In this document: in pieces, positions 29,411 to 41,357 of the stretch
Numbering within the stretch: position 1 is the stretch's first letter
How the letters are laid out: each line of letters begins with the position of its first letter
Notes under the pieces: generated by a model
What the model was told of the DNA's origin: nothing
What the model saw: the letters and a program-made list of their open reading frames with translations, nothing else
The model's database searches: none
Position numbers and translations under genes: made by a program
Assembly (NCBI RefSeq): GCF_002855515.1
Contig: NZ_PKRP01000005.1
Coordinates: forward strand, 124,001-188,000
Direction of reading: 5' to 3'
DNA: 64,000 nucleotides
Origin: Rhizobium sp. TH135
Lineage (GTDB): Bacteria; Pseudomonadota; Alphaproteobacteria; Rhizobiales; Rhizobiaceae

Positions 29411-29891
29411 GGCCTTTCGAAGCGGCAAAGCGCCTCAGGAAGGTCTTCACGATCAGCTTGTGGAACGGCGTGACGACGAGGATGTAGATCCGGCCAAACA
29501 GATTGTGCCGATTGACGAGCGTCGTTAGCGACACGTGTTGACGGGCAGCACCCTCCGGCTCGACCGTCACGATGATCCGAAAATCCAGATGCTTGTCGTC
29601 GAAGCCGAGCAGGACGCGCTCACCATCATGATCAATGACCGGAAAGCCGCCGATCTTATCCTGACCGGTCAGTTCAAGCTCAGCCGACTTCAATCCGAAG
29701 AGACCGACAATCCGATTGCGGATCTTGAGCAGAGCACCGACCCAGCGCGGCGCTCTCCCGATAAGCTCGCTCGCAACTTCCATCGGAACGAGATCGTTTC
29801 GATCGAGCCGGACACAGTAGCTGTCTGCCCAGTCGGCTGAGGGAAGGTCGGGATGCGGAAGCGTGATACGCTGCTCAACGACAACACCCAT
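29391..29891 (-). CDS. DUF2867-family protein
   Basis: The 166-residue protein belongs to the DUF2867 group (ADWADSYCVRLDR..., VSLTTLVNRHNLFGRIYILVVTPFHKLIV), whose biochemical role is unknown. The C-terminal third has a hydrophobic helix ending in a basic tail. I chose the ATG at 29891 because AAGGGGGACAGG lies immediately upstream. It follows the b561 cytochrome gene by 17 bases, so the two probably share a transcript and possibly a membrane-redox context. Confidence 0.75.
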   Translation of the reverse strand: MGVVVEQRITLPHPDLPSADWADSYCVRLDRNDLVPMEVASELIGRAPRWVGALLKIRNRIVGLFGLKSAELELTGQDKIGGFPVIDHDGERVLLGFDDKHLDFRIIVTVEPEGAARQHVSLTTLVNRHNLFGRIYILVVTPFHKLIVKTFLRRFAASKGLSHRSA

Positions 29892-29908
29892 CCTGTCCCC
29901 CTTGGCGA

Positions 29909-30409
29909 TCACCCGCGCGTCATGCGCTTGGCGACCGGCGTCTTCCAGTAGAACTGATGTACCAGAAGCGCCAGAATGTGCACTGCGATCAAAAGCCACA
30001 TGAGGCTCTTCAACGGTCCGCCATGCAGGAAACCCGCCGTCTCGTTGCCGAAGTAGTAGGCGCCGATGCCACTCAGCGGGATCAGGAAGAAGAGCGCGTA
30101 GAAGGTGCCATGCGCCAGCTTGGCAGCGAGTGCCAGGAGCGGCGGTTCTTCGGCCGGCGCAGGTGGCGCACCGCGCGTCAGCCTAACCGCGAGCCGGACA
30201 AGCCCGAGACAGATCACGGCGATCCCGACATAGGCATGGATATTGGCGAAGGTCAGGTCCTCAGGGGAAGGGACCTCCCCACGCTCATAGGCTTCGGCCA
30301 CCTCCTCCATCGCATCGGAGAAGATGAGATTGAACAGGATGAGCAAGGCCATCAACCAGTGAAGAGCCTTCTGCGGGATGGAATAGGAGGCGGGCGCAAC
30401 ATGGGCCAT
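29909..30409 (-). CDS. Cytochrome b561 family membrane protein
   Basis: This 166-residue four-helix protein has histidines in membrane helices suited to bind two b hemes: His17 (KALHWLMALL), His58 (IHAYVG), His100 (AHGTFYALFFLIPLSG) and His144/151 (AVHILALLVHQFYWK). Proteins of this kind move electrons between quinol and acceptors in or across the cytoplasmic membrane. I chose the ATG with upstream AAAGG over an in-frame start 69 bases earlier. It likely shares a message with the DUF2867 gene. Confidence 0.9.
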   Translation of the reverse strand: MAHVAPASYSIPQKALHWLMALLILFNLIFSDAMEEVAEAYERGEVPSPEDLTFANIHAYVGIAVICLGLVRLAVRLTRGAPPAPAEEPPLLALAAKLAHGTFYALFFLIPLSGIGAYYFGNETAGFLHGGPLKSLMWLLIAVHILALLVHQFYWKTPVAKRMTRG

Positions 30410-30458
30410 GGTCTTGCCTTTCGCGAGGAACAAAGGGAGGCACTGACCACGCATGATA

Positions 30459-30491
30459 AAGGCCGCCGCTTGAGGCACAAGCGACGGCCTT
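30459..30491 (-). terminator. Terminator after lpdA
   Basis: A 14-pair stem with one mismatch (AAGGCCG-C-CGCTTG and its partner) has a 5-base loop and is followed on the minus strand by TTT. It lies about 47 bases after the lpdA stop and upstream of the b561 gene, separating the two units. Confidence 0.75.
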
Positions 30492-30537
30492 CAACCTTAC
30501 CGAAATATAATAATTGACCCATGTCAGGTCAGCAGGC

Positions 30538-31944
30538 TCACATATGCAGCGGCTTGAAGAAAGTCGCGAGTGCGGCTTCCTTCACGGCTTCCGACATGGT
30601 CGGGTGGGCGTGGCAGGTGCGGCCGAGATCTTCCGACGAACCGCCGAACTCCATCAGGACAGCCGCTTCGTGGATCATCTCGCCGGCACCGAGACCGATG
30701 ATGTGCACGCCGAGAACACGATCGGTGTCCTTGTCGGCGAGAACCTTGACGAAACCGTCCGAGGCGAGCATCGCGCGGGCACGACCATTGGCCGTGAACG
30801 GGAACTTGCCGACCTTATAGGATACGCCTGCGGCCTTCAGCTCTTCCTCGGTCTTGCCGACGGAGGCGACTTCCGGCTGGGTGTAGACGACGCCCGGGAT
30901 GACTTCGTAGTTCACGTGGCCATGCTGGCCGGCGAGGATTTCGGCAAGCGCCACGCCTTCGTCTTCCGCCTTGTGGGCGAGCATCGGACCCTTGACCACG
31001 TCGCCGATGGCATAGATGCCGGCAACATTGGTGCGGTAGTGGCCGTCGATCTCGACGCGGCCACGATTGTCGAGGGCAACGCCGGATTCTTCGAGGCCGA
31101 GGCCAGCCGTGTAAGGCTTGCGGCCGGTCGCGACGAGCACGACGTCGGCGTCGAGCGTCTGGGCTTCGCCACCCTTGACCGGCTCGAACGTCACCTTGGC
31201 GCCATCACCCGACTTGACCACGCCGGTGACCTTGGCGCCGAGATTGAATTCCATGCCCTGCTTGGCAAGGATGCGCTGGAACTGCTTGGAGACTTCGCCG
31301 TCCATACCGCCGAGGATCGTGTCGAGATACTCGATCACGGTGACCTTTGCGCCGAGGCGCGACCAGACCGAGCCGAGCTCGAGGCCGATGACACCGCCGC
31401 CGACGACGATCATCTTGGCCGGAACCTTCTCCAGCGCGATACCGCCGGTCGAGGACACGATGATCTTTTCGTCGATCTCGACGGCAACGCCCGGAATGCC
31501 GGCGACGTCGGAGCCGGTGGCGATGACGATGTTCTTGGTTTCGAGAACCTGGACTTCACCGGCGTCGTTTGTGACTTCAACCTTGCCGGCGCCGAGGATC
31601 TTGCCCGTGCCCTGGATGCCGTCGATCTTGTTCTTCTTGAACAGGAAAGCGACGCCCTCGACGTTCGACTTCACGGTCGCTTCCTTGTGGGCCATCATCT
31701 TGCCGAGGTTCAGCGTCGGTGCGCCGACTTCGACGCCGAGGTCCGCCATGCCATGGGCAGCATGGTGGAAGACTTCCGACGCGTGCAGCAGGGCCTTGGA
31801 CGGAATGCAGCCGATGTTGAGGCAAGTGCCGCCATAGGTGGCGCGCTTCTCGACGACGGCAACCTTCATGCCGAGCTGGGCCGCCTTGATGGCGCAGACA
31901 TAGCCGCCGGGGCCGGAGCCGATAACGATGACATCATAAGACAT
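30538..31944 (-). CDS. lpdA: Dihydrolipoyl dehydrogenase (E3)
   Basis: E3 reoxidises the lipoyl groups of 2-oxoacid dehydrogenase complexes and reduces NAD+. The 468-residue flavoprotein has the FAD motif GSGPGGYVCA, the redox-active disulfide Cys41-Cys46 (GGTCLNIGCIPSK) and the active-site His447 in HAHPTMSEA. I chose the ATG at 31944 after AAGGAAG. It is the last gene of the block that starts with mdh and holds sucCDAB, so it most likely serves the 2-oxoglutarate dehydrogenase complex. Confidence 0.97.
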   Translation of the reverse strand: MSYDVIVIGSGPGGYVCAIKAAQLGMKVAVVEKRATYGGTCLNIGCIPSKALLHASEVFHHAAHGMADLGVEVGAPTLNLGKMMAHKEATVKSNVEGVAFLFKKNKIDGIQGTGKILGAGKVEVTNDAGEVQVLETKNIVIATGSDVAGIPGVAVEIDEKIIVSSTGGIALEKVPAKMIVVGGGVIGLELGSVWSRLGAKVTVIEYLDTILGGMDGEVSKQFQRILAKQGMEFNLGAKVTGVVKSGDGAKVTFEPVKGGEAQTLDADVVLVATGRKPYTAGLGLEESGVALDNRGRVEIDGHYRTNVAGIYAIGDVVKGPMLAHKAEDEGVALAEILAGQHGHVNYEVIPGVVYTQPEVASVGKTEEELKAAGVSYKVGKFPFTANGRARAMLASDGFVKVLADKDTDRVLGVHIIGLGAGEMIHEAAVLMEFGGSSEDLGRTCHAHPTMSEAVKEAALATFFKPLHM

Positions 31945-31969
31945 GGGAAGCTTCCTTCGTTTTCGACGG

Positions 31970-32719
31970 TTACCGACCGCCGCTGACATTCAAGATGGCA
32001 CCCGTCACATAGGATGCCTGAGGCGAGAGGAGATAAAGAACGCTGTCGGCCACTTCGTCCGCCGTTCCGGGCCTTTGCATCGGAACGATGGGAGCCAGAT
32101 CGCGCGCCCTGTCCGGCAATCCACCGGATGCGTGGATTTCGGTATCGATGATCCCGGGCCGGATGGCATTGACCCGGATACCCTCGGTCGCGACTTCGCG
32201 GGACAAGCCGACAGTAAAGGTATCAACCGCAGCCTTGGCGGCGGCATAGTCGACATACTGGCCCGGACTGCCGATGACAGCGGCCATGGACGAGATGTTG
32301 ACGATCACGCCACCCTGCCCGCCATGTTTCGTCGACATGCGCTTCACGGCTTCCGTGGCGCAACGGATCTTGCCGATCACGTTGACGGCAAACATGCGGT
32401 CGAGCCGCGCCCGGTCGAATTCCTCCACCCGCGCCGTGACGTCGACCACGCCGGCATTGTTGACGAGACCATGGAGCGGCCCGAGGCGATCGACGGCAGC
32501 GAAGATCGCAGTGATGCCTTCTTCGGTGGCTGTGTCGCCCTGGACGATCTCGGCCTCGGCGCCGAGCGTCCGGCAATCCGCAGCGACGGCCTCGGCAGCG
32601 GCCTTGTCCGAGCGATAATTGACGAGCAGGTCATAACCCTGCGCTGCAGCCTTGCGGCAGACGGCAGCGCCGATGCCGCGGCTGCCGCCTGTGACTAGAA
32701 GGAGAGGACGGCTGGTCAT
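31970..32719 (-). CDS. Short-chain dehydrogenase/reductase (SDR)
   Basis: This 249-residue classical SDR has the nucleotide motif TGGSRGIG, the NNAG motif, the catalytic Ser (NISSMAA) and YVDYAAAKAA, which supplies Tyr-x3-Lys in a YAAAK form. The GG-SRGIG pattern with NYRSD after strand 2 suggests NADPH or NAD use that I cannot settle. I chose the ATG at 32719, which overlaps the upstream stop by four bases (ATGA). It sits between sucAB and lpdA and was probably recruited into that operon; the substrate is unknown. Confidence 0.85.
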   Translation of the reverse strand: MTSRPLLLVTGGSRGIGAAVCRKAAAQGYDLLVNYRSDKAAAEAVAADCRTLGAEAEIVQGDTATEEGITAIFAAVDRLGPLHGLVNNAGVVDVTARVEEFDRARLDRMFAVNVIGKIRCATEAVKRMSTKHGGQGGVIVNISSMAAVIGSPGQYVDYAAAKAAVDTFTVGLSREVATEGIRVNAIRPGIIDTEIHASGGLPDRARDLAPIVPMQRPGTADEVADSVLYLLSPQASYVTGAILNVSGGR

Positions 32720-33210
32720 GAGGCGCATCCCTTGAATTCGAAGACATCCCACGGAGCGGCTTCCATGCCCTTCCCGACAGCAGACGACAGGATGGCCGGG
32801 CCAAAGCCGGGCAGGAGAAGTGCATCGGGCGCGTCGGCGCCTTCCGGCGGGAGCAGGTCGACATGGCCGGTCGTCTCGTCGATCCCGTAGACGATGCCCT
32901 TCCAGACGGTGCAGGCGGCAATGGTTGCGCCAGTCACGTCACCGTCCGGGCAATTGTTCATCAGCATGCCGACGGGCCGCTCGATCTCCGGATCGAACAT
33001 CACATGACCATCAAGCTTGAATTTGCCGATTTCAGTCTTGAAACCATGGCTGACCGGCGTGTTCTCGCCGCTGGCCGCGGCAAAGACGAGCTCGACCCCG
33101 GTTTCGGCTTCGCGATAGGTGGCTTTCTCAATCCGGCAATCGGCGGCCGAAGCCGCGTGAGAGAACGCAAGCGCGGCAAGAAGAACGGCTGCTCCTGACG
33201 ACGCGCCCAT
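32716..33210 (-). CDS. Exported protein of unknown function
   Basis: The 164-residue protein starts with a short signal peptide (MGASSGAAVLLAALAFSHAASA, cleavage after ASA). The mature part contains three cysteines near DCRIEK, MNNCPDG and AACTVWK, plus FKGC at the end, so one or two disulfides are likely in the periplasm. I do not recognise a family. It is translationally coupled to the SDR gene (ATGA overlap) and lies 8 bases after a MAPEG gene, which places it inside the suc-lpd transcription unit. Confidence 0.75.
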   Translation of the reverse strand: MGASSGAAVLLAALAFSHAASAADCRIEKATYREAETGVELVFAAASGENTPVSHGFKTEIGKFKLDGHVMFDPEIERPVGMLMNNCPDGDVTGATIAACTVWKGIVYGIDETTGHVDLLPPEGADAPDALLLPGFGPAILSSAVGKGMEAAPWDVFEFKGCAS

Positions 33211-33218
33211 GCCTCACC

Positions 33219-33632
33219 TCAAAACGCCAGTGCGAGGAACATCAGGCCGAGGCCGGCCATGGCGCCAGTCCAGACGAGCGAGCGGATATAGGGAATGCCG
33301 GCCAGATAGAGCGGGTAATAGACGATGCGTCCAGCAAACCAGACGATGGCACCGGTCAGGCCGAGGCCCGATGTCTCACCGGTGAACAGCAACCCAGCCG
33401 CCAGTGCAATGAAGGCTGGATAGGTCTCGCGGAAATTCGATGACGCCCGCGCGGCGCGACCGGCGAGTTTGCTCGCCGGCTGCTTGTTGTCGTCACGCGG
33501 GCCGGCATTCCACTCCGTGCCCAGCTCCTTTGTGGCGAGCATGCCCTGCAGAAGGACATGCGCAACCAGCAGGACCACGCTCCAGGCAAGGAGCAGGACA
33601 AGCGGAGAGGCGGACGCGGATACCGGCTCCAT
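33219..33632 (-). CDS. MAPEG-family membrane protein
   Basis: This 137-residue protein has four membrane helices (about residues 9-31, 70-86, 91-110 and 115-136). The MAPEG-type pattern includes NFRETYPAFIALAAGL and AGRIVYYPLYLAGIPYIRSLVW. Eukaryotic MAPEG members are glutathione- or eicosanoid-linked enzymes; bacterial members are mostly uncharacterised. It starts directly after sucB (12-base gap) in the same direction. Confidence 0.85.
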   Translation of the reverse strand: MEPVSASASPLVLLLAWSVVLLVAHVLLQGMLATKELGTEWNAGPRDDNKQPASKLAGRAARASSNFRETYPAFIALAAGLLFTGETSGLGLTGAIVWFAGRIVYYPLYLAGIPYIRSLVWTGAMAGLGLMFLALAF

Positions 33633-33644
33633 CGTGAAATTTCC

Positions 33645-34874
33645 TTAGAGATCGAGAACCAGACGTTCCGGATCCTCAAGGCTTTCCTTGACGCGGACGA
33701 GGAAGGTGACTGCTTCCTTGCCGTCGACGATGCGGTGATCGTAGGAGAGTGCGAGATACATCATCGGACGGATGACGATCTGGCCGCCGACAACGACCGG
33801 ACGCTCCTGGATCTTGTGCATGCCGAGGATACCCGACTGCGGAGCATTCAGGATCGGCGAAGACATCAGCGAACCGTAGACGCCACCGTTGGAGATGGTG
33901 AAGGTACCGCCCTGCATGTCGGCCATCGAGAGCTGACCGTCACGTGCAGCCTTGCCGAGACGACCGATGTCCTTCTCGATTTCGGCGATCGACATCTGAT
34001 CGGCATCGCGCACGATCGGAACGACCAGGCCCTTGTCCGTGCCGACGGCAACGCCGATGTGGCAGTAGTTCTTGTAGATGATGTCGGTGCCGTCGATTTC
34101 GGCGTTGACGGCCGGCAGTTCCTTCAGGGCATGCGTGACGGCCTTGGTGAAGAAGCCCATGAAGCCGAGCTTCACGCCATGCTTCTTCTCGAAGATGTCC
34201 TTGTAGCGATTGCGCAGGTCCATGACCGCCTTCATGTCCACCTCGTTATAGGTGGTGAGCATGGCAGCCGTGTTCTGGGCGTCCTTGAGGCGCTTTGCGA
34301 TCGTCTGGCGCAGACGGGTCATCTTCACGCGCTCTTCGCGCGATGCGTCATCGCCGGAAGAGGCCGGACGCGGAGCAGCCGGGGCGGCGGGAACAGCCGG
34401 AGCAGCCGTACCCTTGGCGATGGCGGCGAGCACGTCACCCTTCAGCACCTGGCCACGCTTGCCGGAGCCGTCGACGTCGGAGGTCGCGATGTTGTTATCG
34501 GCAGCAAGCTTGGCAGCAGCCGGAGCGGCCGGCATGGCCGAGGGGGCAGCCGGAGCAGCGGCGGCCGGAGCAGGCGCAGCAGCAGGAGCCGGTGCTGCGG
34601 CAGGAGCCGGAGCGGCTGCACCGGCGGAGCCTGCAGCACCTTCAGCGATCTGGCCGAGCAGCGCGCCGAGACCGACGGTCTCGCCGTTCTGTGCGACGAT
34701 TTCAGTCAGAACGCCCGAGACCGGCGACGGGACTTCGACGGTCACCTTGTCGGTTTCCAGCTCGACGAGGGGCTCGTCGGCCTTGACGGTGTCACCGACC
34801 TTCTTGAACCAGGTGCCAATAGTGGCTTCGCTGACGGATTCGCCGAGGGTGGGTACGCGGATTTCAGTGGCCAT
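33645..34874 (-). CDS. sucB: 2-Oxoglutarate dehydrogenase E2, dihydrolipoyl succinyltransferase
   Basis: E2 carries the succinyl group on lipoate and transfers it to CoA. The 409-residue protein has an N-terminal lipoyl domain with the lipoylated lysine in ETDKVTVEV (about residues 41-49). A long Ala/Pro linker (about 80-120) leads to a peripheral-subunit-binding domain (about 122-160), and the catalytic core ends in YDHRIVDG. The repetitive linker is a low-complexity APA-rich stretch. Upstream is sucA (57-base gap). Confidence 0.97.
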   Translation of the reverse strand: MATEIRVPTLGESVSEATIGTWFKKVGDTVKADEPLVELETDKVTVEVPSPVSGVLTEIVAQNGETVGLGALLGQIAEGAAGSAGAAAPAPAAAPAPAAAPAPAAAAPAAPSAMPAAPAAAKLAADNNIATSDVDGSGKRGQVLKGDVLAAIAKGTAAPAVPAAPAAPRPASSGDDASREERVKMTRLRQTIAKRLKDAQNTAAMLTTYNEVDMKAVMDLRNRYKDIFEKKHGVKLGFMGFFTKAVTHALKELPAVNAEIDGTDIIYKNYCHIGVAVGTDKGLVVPIVRDADQMSIAEIEKDIGRLGKAARDGQLSMADMQGGTFTISNGGVYGSLMSSPILNAPQSGILGMHKIQERPVVVGGQIVIRPMMYLALSYDHRIVDGKEAVTFLVRVKESLEDPERLVLDL

Positions 34875-34931
34875 GATCTCAATTCCGTTGGTCAGAGAAC
34901 GTTTCGGTCTGCGAGGGAGTGACTGGGCGGA

Positions 34932-37928
34932 TCAACCGCCCAGTGCGTCCTCGAGGAAGGCTTCGAGCTGGGCAAGATGCTTGGACATCAGGCCGGTTGC
35001 CGGCGAGGCTGCAGCCGGACGGCCTGTGTAGCGCACCCGCTGGTACTTGGCGTCGATATGAGCAAGCACCCATTCCAGATACGGATCGATGAACGACCAG
35101 GCGCCCATGTTCTTCGGCTCTTCCTGGCACCAGACCATCTCCGCATTGCGGAAGCGCGAGAGCTCGTTGATGAGCGCCTTGGCCGGGAATGGGTAGAGCT
35201 GTTCGATGCGCAGCAGGTAGACATCGTCGATGCCACGCTTCTCGCGCTCTTCCAGAAGGTCGTAATAGACCTTGCCCGAGCACATGACGACGCGACGGAT
35301 CTTTGCATCCTTCTGCAGCTTGATCGGGCCGTCCTTGATGACTTCGGCATCGTCCCACAGAAGTCGGTGGAACGAGCTTTCGCCAGCCAGTTCGGCAAGG
35401 CTCGACGTTGCGCGCTTGTGGCGCAGCAGCGACTTGGGCGTCATGATGAGCAGCGGCTTGCGGAAGTCACGCTTCATCTGACGGCGCAGGATATGGAAGT
35501 AGTTCGACGGCGTCGTGACGTTTGCGACCTGCATGTTGTCTTCGGCGCACATCTGCAGCCAGCGCTCGAGGCGGGCGGAGGAGTGTTCCGGACCCTGACC
35601 TTCATAGCCATGCGGCAGAAGGCAGACCAGGCCCGACATGCGCAGCCACTTGCGTTCGCCCGACGAGATGAACTGGTCGAAGACGACCTGTGCACCGTTG
35701 GCGAAGTCACCGAACTGGGCTTCCCAGAGCGTCAGCGCATTGGGACGAGCCAGCGAATAGCCATATTCGAAGCCGAGCACTGCCTCTTCCGAAAGCATCG
35801 AGTTGATGACTTCGTAGCGGGCCTGGTTCGGCGCCAGATTGGCGAGCGGGATGTAGCGGTCTTCGGTTTCCTGATCGTAGAGCACCGAATGGCGCTGCGA
35901 GAAGGTGCCGCGTTCGCAATCCTGACCCGACAGACGGATCTTGTGGCCGTCGAGGCAGAGCGAACCGAAGGCGAGTGCTTCGCCCATGGCCCAGTCGATG
36001 CCTTCGCCGGTCTCGATCATCTGCGCGCGGTTTTCCATGAAGCGCTGGATCGTGCGGTGTGCCTTGAAGCCTTCCGGAATGGTCGACAGCTTGCGGCCGA
36101 TTTCCTTGAGCTGCTTCATCGGCACGGCAGTCTTGCCGCGACGCTGCTCGTCGGCATTGTCGGCGGTCCTGAGACCCGACCATGCGCCGTCCAGCCAGTC
36201 GGCCTTGTTCGGCTTGTAGCTCTGGCCGGCCTCGAACTCCTGCTCGAGATGGGCGCGCCAGTCGGCCTTCATCTTCTCGAGTTCGCCCTCGGTGATCAGG
36301 CCTTCGGCGATCAGGCGCTCGCCATAGATGTTGACCACGGTCTTGTGGGCGCGGATTTCCTTGTACATCTTCGGCTGGGTGAAGCTCGGCTCGTCGCCTT
36401 CGTTGTGACCGAAGCGGCGGTAGCAGAACATGTCGACGACGACAGGCTTGTGGAACTTCATCCGGTATTCGGTCGCGACCTTGGCCGCATAGACGACGGC
36501 TTCTGGATCGTCACCATTGACGTGGAAGATCGGCGCTTCGATCATCTTCGCGACGTCGGACGGATACGGCGACGAACGCGAGAAGGCCGGATTGGTGGTG
36601 AAACCGATCTGGTTGTTGATGATCACGTGCAGCGTGCCGGCCACGCGGTGACCGCGCAGGCCCGACAGGCCGAGAATTTCTGCAGTCACACCCTGGCCCG
36701 CAAAGGCTGCATCACCATGCAGGAGAAGCGGCAGAACCTTTGCGCGCTCCTTGAGCGGGATGACATCGCCTTCCCAGACCTTGGCGAGCTGGTCCTGTTT
36801 GGCGCGGGCCTTGCCCATGACGACAGGGTTGACGATTTCCAGATGCGACGGGTTGGCCGTCAGCGACAGGTGAACCTTGTTGCCGTCGAACTCGCGGTCG
36901 GAGGAAGCGCCGAGGTGGTACTTCACGTCGCCGGAGCCTTCGACTTCATCGGGCTTGAAGGAACCGCCCTTGAATTCGTGGAAGACCGCGCGATGCGGCT
37001 TGTGCATGACGTTGGTCAGGACGTTCAGACGACCGCGATGGGCCATGCCGAGAACAACCTGCTCGAGACCTTCCTGGCCGCCGCGCTTGATGATCTGCTC
37101 GAGCGCCGGGATCAGCGATTCACCGCCGTCGAGGCCGAAGCGCTTGGTGCCCTTGTACTTGACGTCGATGAACTGCTCGAAGCCTTCGGCCTCGATCAGC
37201 TTCTGAAGGATGGCCTTCTTGCCGTTCGGCGTGAATTCGACGCCCTTGCCAGGGCCTTCGATGCGCTCCTGGATCCAGGCTTTTTCTTCCGGATTGGAGA
37301 TGTGCATGAATTCGACGCCGAGCGTCGAGCAATAGGTGCGCTGCAGGATATCGAGCATCTGCGGGATCGTGGCGTATTCCAGACCCAGCACGTTATCGAT
37401 GAAGATCTTGCGGCTGTAATCGGCCTCGGTGAAGCCGTAGGCCGTGGGAGAAAGTTCGTTGTAATCGTCAACCGGCGCTGCAAGACCGAGCGGGTCCAGC
37501 TTGGCATGCAGGTGACCACGCATGCGGTAGGCCCGGATCATCATGATGGCGCGAACCGAATCGCGCGTTGCCTGCAGGACTTCAGCTTCGGAAGGGGCCT
37601 TGCCTGTCGAAGCGGCGGTCGCTTCAACCTTGGCCTGGACCTTCTTTTCGATGGCCTTCTCGACAACGCCCCAGTTGCCGTCGAGCGCGTTGACGAGATC
37701 ACCGCCCTCGGCGATCGGCCAGTTCTTGCGCTGCCAGGAAGCGCCCTTCGCGGCCTTCGTCACATCGGTCGGATTGTCGGCCAGCGCCTTGAAAAAGGCC
37801 TGCCACTCATCGGAGACCGAAGAGGGGTCTTCCTGATAGCGCGCGTAAAGCTGTTCGATATAGGCCGCATTCGATCCGTCGAGGAAGGACGTGATCAGAA
37901 ACTGCTCGTTGGCTTCTTGCCTACCCAT
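34932..37928 (-). CDS. sucA: 2-Oxoglutarate dehydrogenase E1
   Basis: E1 decarboxylates 2-oxoglutarate with thiamine diphosphate and succinylates the lipoyl group of E2. The 998-residue protein has the N-terminal helix that binds E2/E3 (FLDGSNAAYIEQLYARY), the motif HRGRLNVL, the TPP region NGDDPEAV...FGHNEGDEP and the C-terminal region beginning near GEALAFGSL. Its length is normal. It lies between sucD and sucB in the usual sucCDAB order. A strong hairpin separates it from sucD. Confidence 0.98.
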   Translation of the reverse strand: MGRQEANEQFLITSFLDGSNAAYIEQLYARYQEDPSSVSDEWQAFFKALADNPTDVTKAAKGASWQRKNWPIAEGGDLVNALDGNWGVVEKAIEKKVQAKVEATAASTGKAPSEAEVLQATRDSVRAIMMIRAYRMRGHLHAKLDPLGLAAPVDDYNELSPTAYGFTEADYSRKIFIDNVLGLEYATIPQMLDILQRTYCSTLGVEFMHISNPEEKAWIQERIEGPGKGVEFTPNGKKAILQKLIEAEGFEQFIDVKYKGTKRFGLDGGESLIPALEQIIKRGGQEGLEQVVLGMAHRGRLNVLTNVMHKPHRAVFHEFKGGSFKPDEVEGSGDVKYHLGASSDREFDGNKVHLSLTANPSHLEIVNPVVMGKARAKQDQLAKVWEGDVIPLKERAKVLPLLLHGDAAFAGQGVTAEILGLSGLRGHRVAGTLHVIINNQIGFTTNPAFSRSSPYPSDVAKMIEAPIFHVNGDDPEAVVYAAKVATEYRMKFHKPVVVDMFCYRRFGHNEGDEPSFTQPKMYKEIRAHKTVVNIYGERLIAEGLITEGELEKMKADWRAHLEQEFEAGQSYKPNKADWLDGAWSGLRTADNADEQRRGKTAVPMKQLKEIGRKLSTIPEGFKAHRTIQRFMENRAQMIETGEGIDWAMGEALAFGSLCLDGHKIRLSGQDCERGTFSQRHSVLYDQETEDRYIPLANLAPNQARYEVINSMLSEEAVLGFEYGYSLARPNALTLWEAQFGDFANGAQVVFDQFISSGERKWLRMSGLVCLLPHGYEGQGPEHSSARLERWLQMCAEDNMQVANVTTPSNYFHILRRQMKRDFRKPLLIMTPKSLLRHKRATSSLAELAGESSFHRLLWDDAEVIKDGPIKLQKDAKIRRVVMCSGKVYYDLLEEREKRGIDDVYLLRIEQLYPFPAKALINELSRFRNAEMVWCQEEPKNMGAWSFIDPYLEWVLAHIDAKYQRVRYTGRPAAASPATGLMSKHLAQLEAFLEDALGG

Positions 37929-38033
37929 GGTGCTTCGCGAGCGTCTCGGCTCGCCTCCCGACTTGAATTGATGGCCGGATGCCCGGCCTGCCGCTCACGA
38001 TCGCAAAAGCGAATCGTCTCAAATATGCGAAGT

Positions 38034-38069
38034 CCAGGCGAAGGATTGGGGGACCAACCCTTCGCCTGG
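38034..38069 (-). terminator. Strong hairpin between sucD and sucA
   Basis: An 11-pair perfect stem (CCAGGCGAAGG with its complement) extends into an inner TTGG/CCAA stem around GGGA. No T-run follows on the minus strand. It could partly terminate or process the message, so that sucCD and sucAB are not made in equal amounts, rather than act as a full terminator. Confidence 0.55.
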
Positions 38070-38087
38070 CTTGATTTTCGTCAGGTC

Positions 38088-38990
38088 TCAGCCCTTGAGG
38101 ACTTCGACCAGGGTCTTGCCGAGGCGTGCTGGCGAAGGCGAAACCTTGATGCCGGCAGCTTCCATGGCTTCGATCTTCGATTCTGCGTCGCCCTTGCCCC
38201 CGGATACGACAGCGCCGGCGTGACCCATGGTGCGACCCTTCGGAGCCGTACGGCCTGCGATGAAGCCGGCCATCGGCTTCTTGCGGCCCTTCTTGGCTTC
38301 GTCGATCAGGAACTGGGCTGCATCTTCTTCAGCCGAACCACCGATTTCGCCGATCATGATGATCGAGGTCGTGGCCGGATCGGCCAGGAACATCTCGAGC
38401 ACGTCGATGAATTCGGTACCCTTGACCGGGTCGCCACCGATACCGACAGCCGTCGTCTGGCCGAGGCCTTCGTTCGAGGTCTGAAACACAGCTTCGTATG
38501 TAAGTGTTCCCGAGCGCGACACAATGCCGACCGAACCCTTGCGGAAGATCGAGCCCGGCATGATGCCGATCTTGCATTCTTCCGGCGTCAGGATGCCCGG
38601 GCAGTTCGGCCCGAGAAGGCGCGACTTCGACTTGTCGAGACGAGCCTTGACCCGCACCATGTCCATGACCGGGATACCCTCGGTGATGCAGGTGATGAAC
38701 GGGATTTCGGCGTCGATCGCCTCGATGATGGCGTCGGCAGCCCCTGCCGGCGGAACGTAGATGACGGATGCGTCAGCGCCGGTCTTTTCCTTGGCTTCGG
38801 CGACGGTCGCGAAGATCGGCAGGGTTTCACCCTTGGAGCCGGTCCAGTTTTCGCCACCCTTCTTCGGATGGATACCGCCGACCATCTGCGTGCCGTAGTA
38901 GGCAAGCGCCTGTTCGGTGTGGAAGGTGCCGGTCTTGCCGGTCAGGCCCTGAACGAGGACCTTGGTGTTCTTGTTTACAAGAATTGACAT
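38088..38990 (-). CDS. sucD: Succinyl-CoA synthetase alpha subunit
   Basis: This 300-residue subunit holds the CoA site and the phosphohistidine ([11 protein letters not shown]). It starts with the typical [24 protein letters not shown] and contains the CoA-binding GGIHPKKGG segment. It works with sucC to make ATP or GTP from succinyl-CoA. It lies 17 bases after sucC. Confidence 0.98.
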   Translation of the reverse strand: MSILVNKNTKVLVQGLTGKTGTFHTEQALAYYGTQMVGGIHPKKGGENWTGSKGETLPIFATVAEAKEKTGADASVIYVPPAGAADAIIEAIDAEIPFITCITEGIPVMDMVRVKARLDKSKSRLLGPNCPGILTPEECKIGIMPGSIFRKGSVGIVSRSGTLTYEAVFQTSNEGLGQTTAVGIGGDPVKGTEFIDVLEMFLADPATTSIIMIGEIGGSAEEDAAQFLIDEAKKGRKKPMAGFIAGRTAPKGRTMGHAGAVVSGGKGDAESKIEAMEAAGIKVSPSPARLGKTLVEVLKG

Positions 38991-39007
38991 CGAATAGGTT
39001 CCTCAGA

Positions 39008-40201
<1,194 letters not shown>

Positions 40202-40232
40202 TGTCGTGTCCCTGTTTTGGGCGAAATGGCAA

Positions 40233-41309
<1,077 letters not shown>

Positions 41310-41357
41310 TCAATTTCAATCGGTTAGAAGATAAAATTCTTACGTAAACGTCAAAAA

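Noticed and set aside
34977..38987. A 1336-codon open frame on the plus strand opposite sucA and sucD
   Set aside because: It is antisense to two certain genes, runs through their intergenic hairpin, and has the Arg/His/Asp-rich composition expected of a GC-rich complementary frame. No domain is recognisable.
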